Below, in pieces: positions 63,885-64,000 of a stretch of DNA of 64,000 nucleotides. A model generated the notes under the pieces. That model saw nothing but the letters and a program-made list of their open reading frames with translations. It was not told the origin of the DNA and did no database searches. Each line of letters starts with the position of its first letter. Position 1 is the first letter of the stretch. Made by a program: the position numbers and the translations under genes. This DNA is from Sphingomonas sp. NFR04 (lineage in GTDB: Bacteria > Pseudomonadota > Alphaproteobacteria > Sphingomonadales > Sphingomonadaceae): assembly GCF_900114095.1 (NCBI RefSeq), contig NZ_FORV01000003.1, positions 1 to 64,000 on the forward strand, written 5' to 3'.

Positions 63885-64000
63885 TCAGTCCGCCGCGGGC
63901 TCCTCCGCCGCGAGGCGCGCCAGCCAGGCCTGGGCTTGCTTGGGCTCGCCGACCGCCGACGGCCCGACCGCGCCGCGGGCGGCGAGAAATTCCTGCTGGA
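63885..64000 (-). CDS. C-terminal end of an unidentified gene (runs off the right edge)
   Basis: A minus-strand frame enters from the right edge and ends at TGA, 63885-63887. The visible 38 residues read QQEFLAARGAVGPSAVGEPK and then AQAWLARLAAEEPAAD. The segment is too short for a family call; the helical, Ala-rich end would fit a repeat protein. Confidence 0.5.
   Translation of the reverse strand, partial: QQEFLAARGAVGPSAVGEPKQAQAWLARLAAEEPAAD

Overview
The window looks like chromosome of a GC-rich sphingomonad (Alphaproteobacteria, Sphingomonas or a close relative). The support is large TonB-dependent receptors (TBDRs) beside glycoside hydrolases, a PEPxxWA-CTERM protein, the bamE / ubiquinol-cytochrome c chaperone / DUF177 neighbourhood, CarD, FdxA and a SUV3-type helicase next to an S4 protein. 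This placement comes from family knowledge, not a database search.

Layout. 1-442: right end of an integrated element. It holds the N-terminus of a tyrosine integrase (minus strand, running off the left edge), six 11-bp tandem repeats and a 3' fragment of a tRNA-Arg gene that is the likely attachment site. 443-1484: a scar followed by a 5'-truncated rtcR. 1542-15575: a polysaccharide-utilisation locus on the minus strand with TBDR, GH43, GH92, GH125, GH92 and a second TBDR, best explained as uptake and trimming of alpha-mannan or high-mannose glycans. 15576-24573: high-affinity K+ uptake, as an operon of a small ORF, kdpF, kdpA, kdpB, an outer-membrane protein, kdpC and kdpE, with kdpD divergent. 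24658-29158: a Crp/Fnr regulator convergent with a three-gene operon (TIR-TM-TPR protein, AT-richer unknown, TPR/SLOG-like/degenerate cyclase protein). This is the best candidate for an undescribed conflict or signalling system.

29272-45146 is mostly housekeeping: PEP-CTERM esterase-like phytase, M20 dipeptidase, PdeM nuclease, chemoreceptor, GIN-domain lipoprotein, carD, fdxA, S4 protein, SUV3-like helicase, M23 peptidase, HerA-like ATPase, and a TIGR02186 / TauE pair. 45218-47622: an NfrA/NfrB-like glycan secretion pair. 47895-50615: RcnB-like protein, bamE, ubiquinol-cytochrome c chaperone, DUF177 and a membrane protein. 50654-55194: TetR regulator divergent from a third TBDR, followed by an MFS transporter. 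55239-64000: small coiled protein, prfC, a ParE/ParD-type toxin-antitoxin pair, aldose epimerase-like protein, a subtilisin autotransporter with a lipobox, a HAD nucleotidase with dapD, a TonB-like protein, a small membrane protein and the end of an unknown gene.

Three copies of one palindromic intergenic repeat (about 21.8, 41.6 and 53.8 kb) and a separate 132-bp palindrome (15.4 kb) punctuate the intergenic spaces. Most start sites were chosen from Shine-Dalgarno spacing and signal peptides, and several differ from the longest possible ORF.
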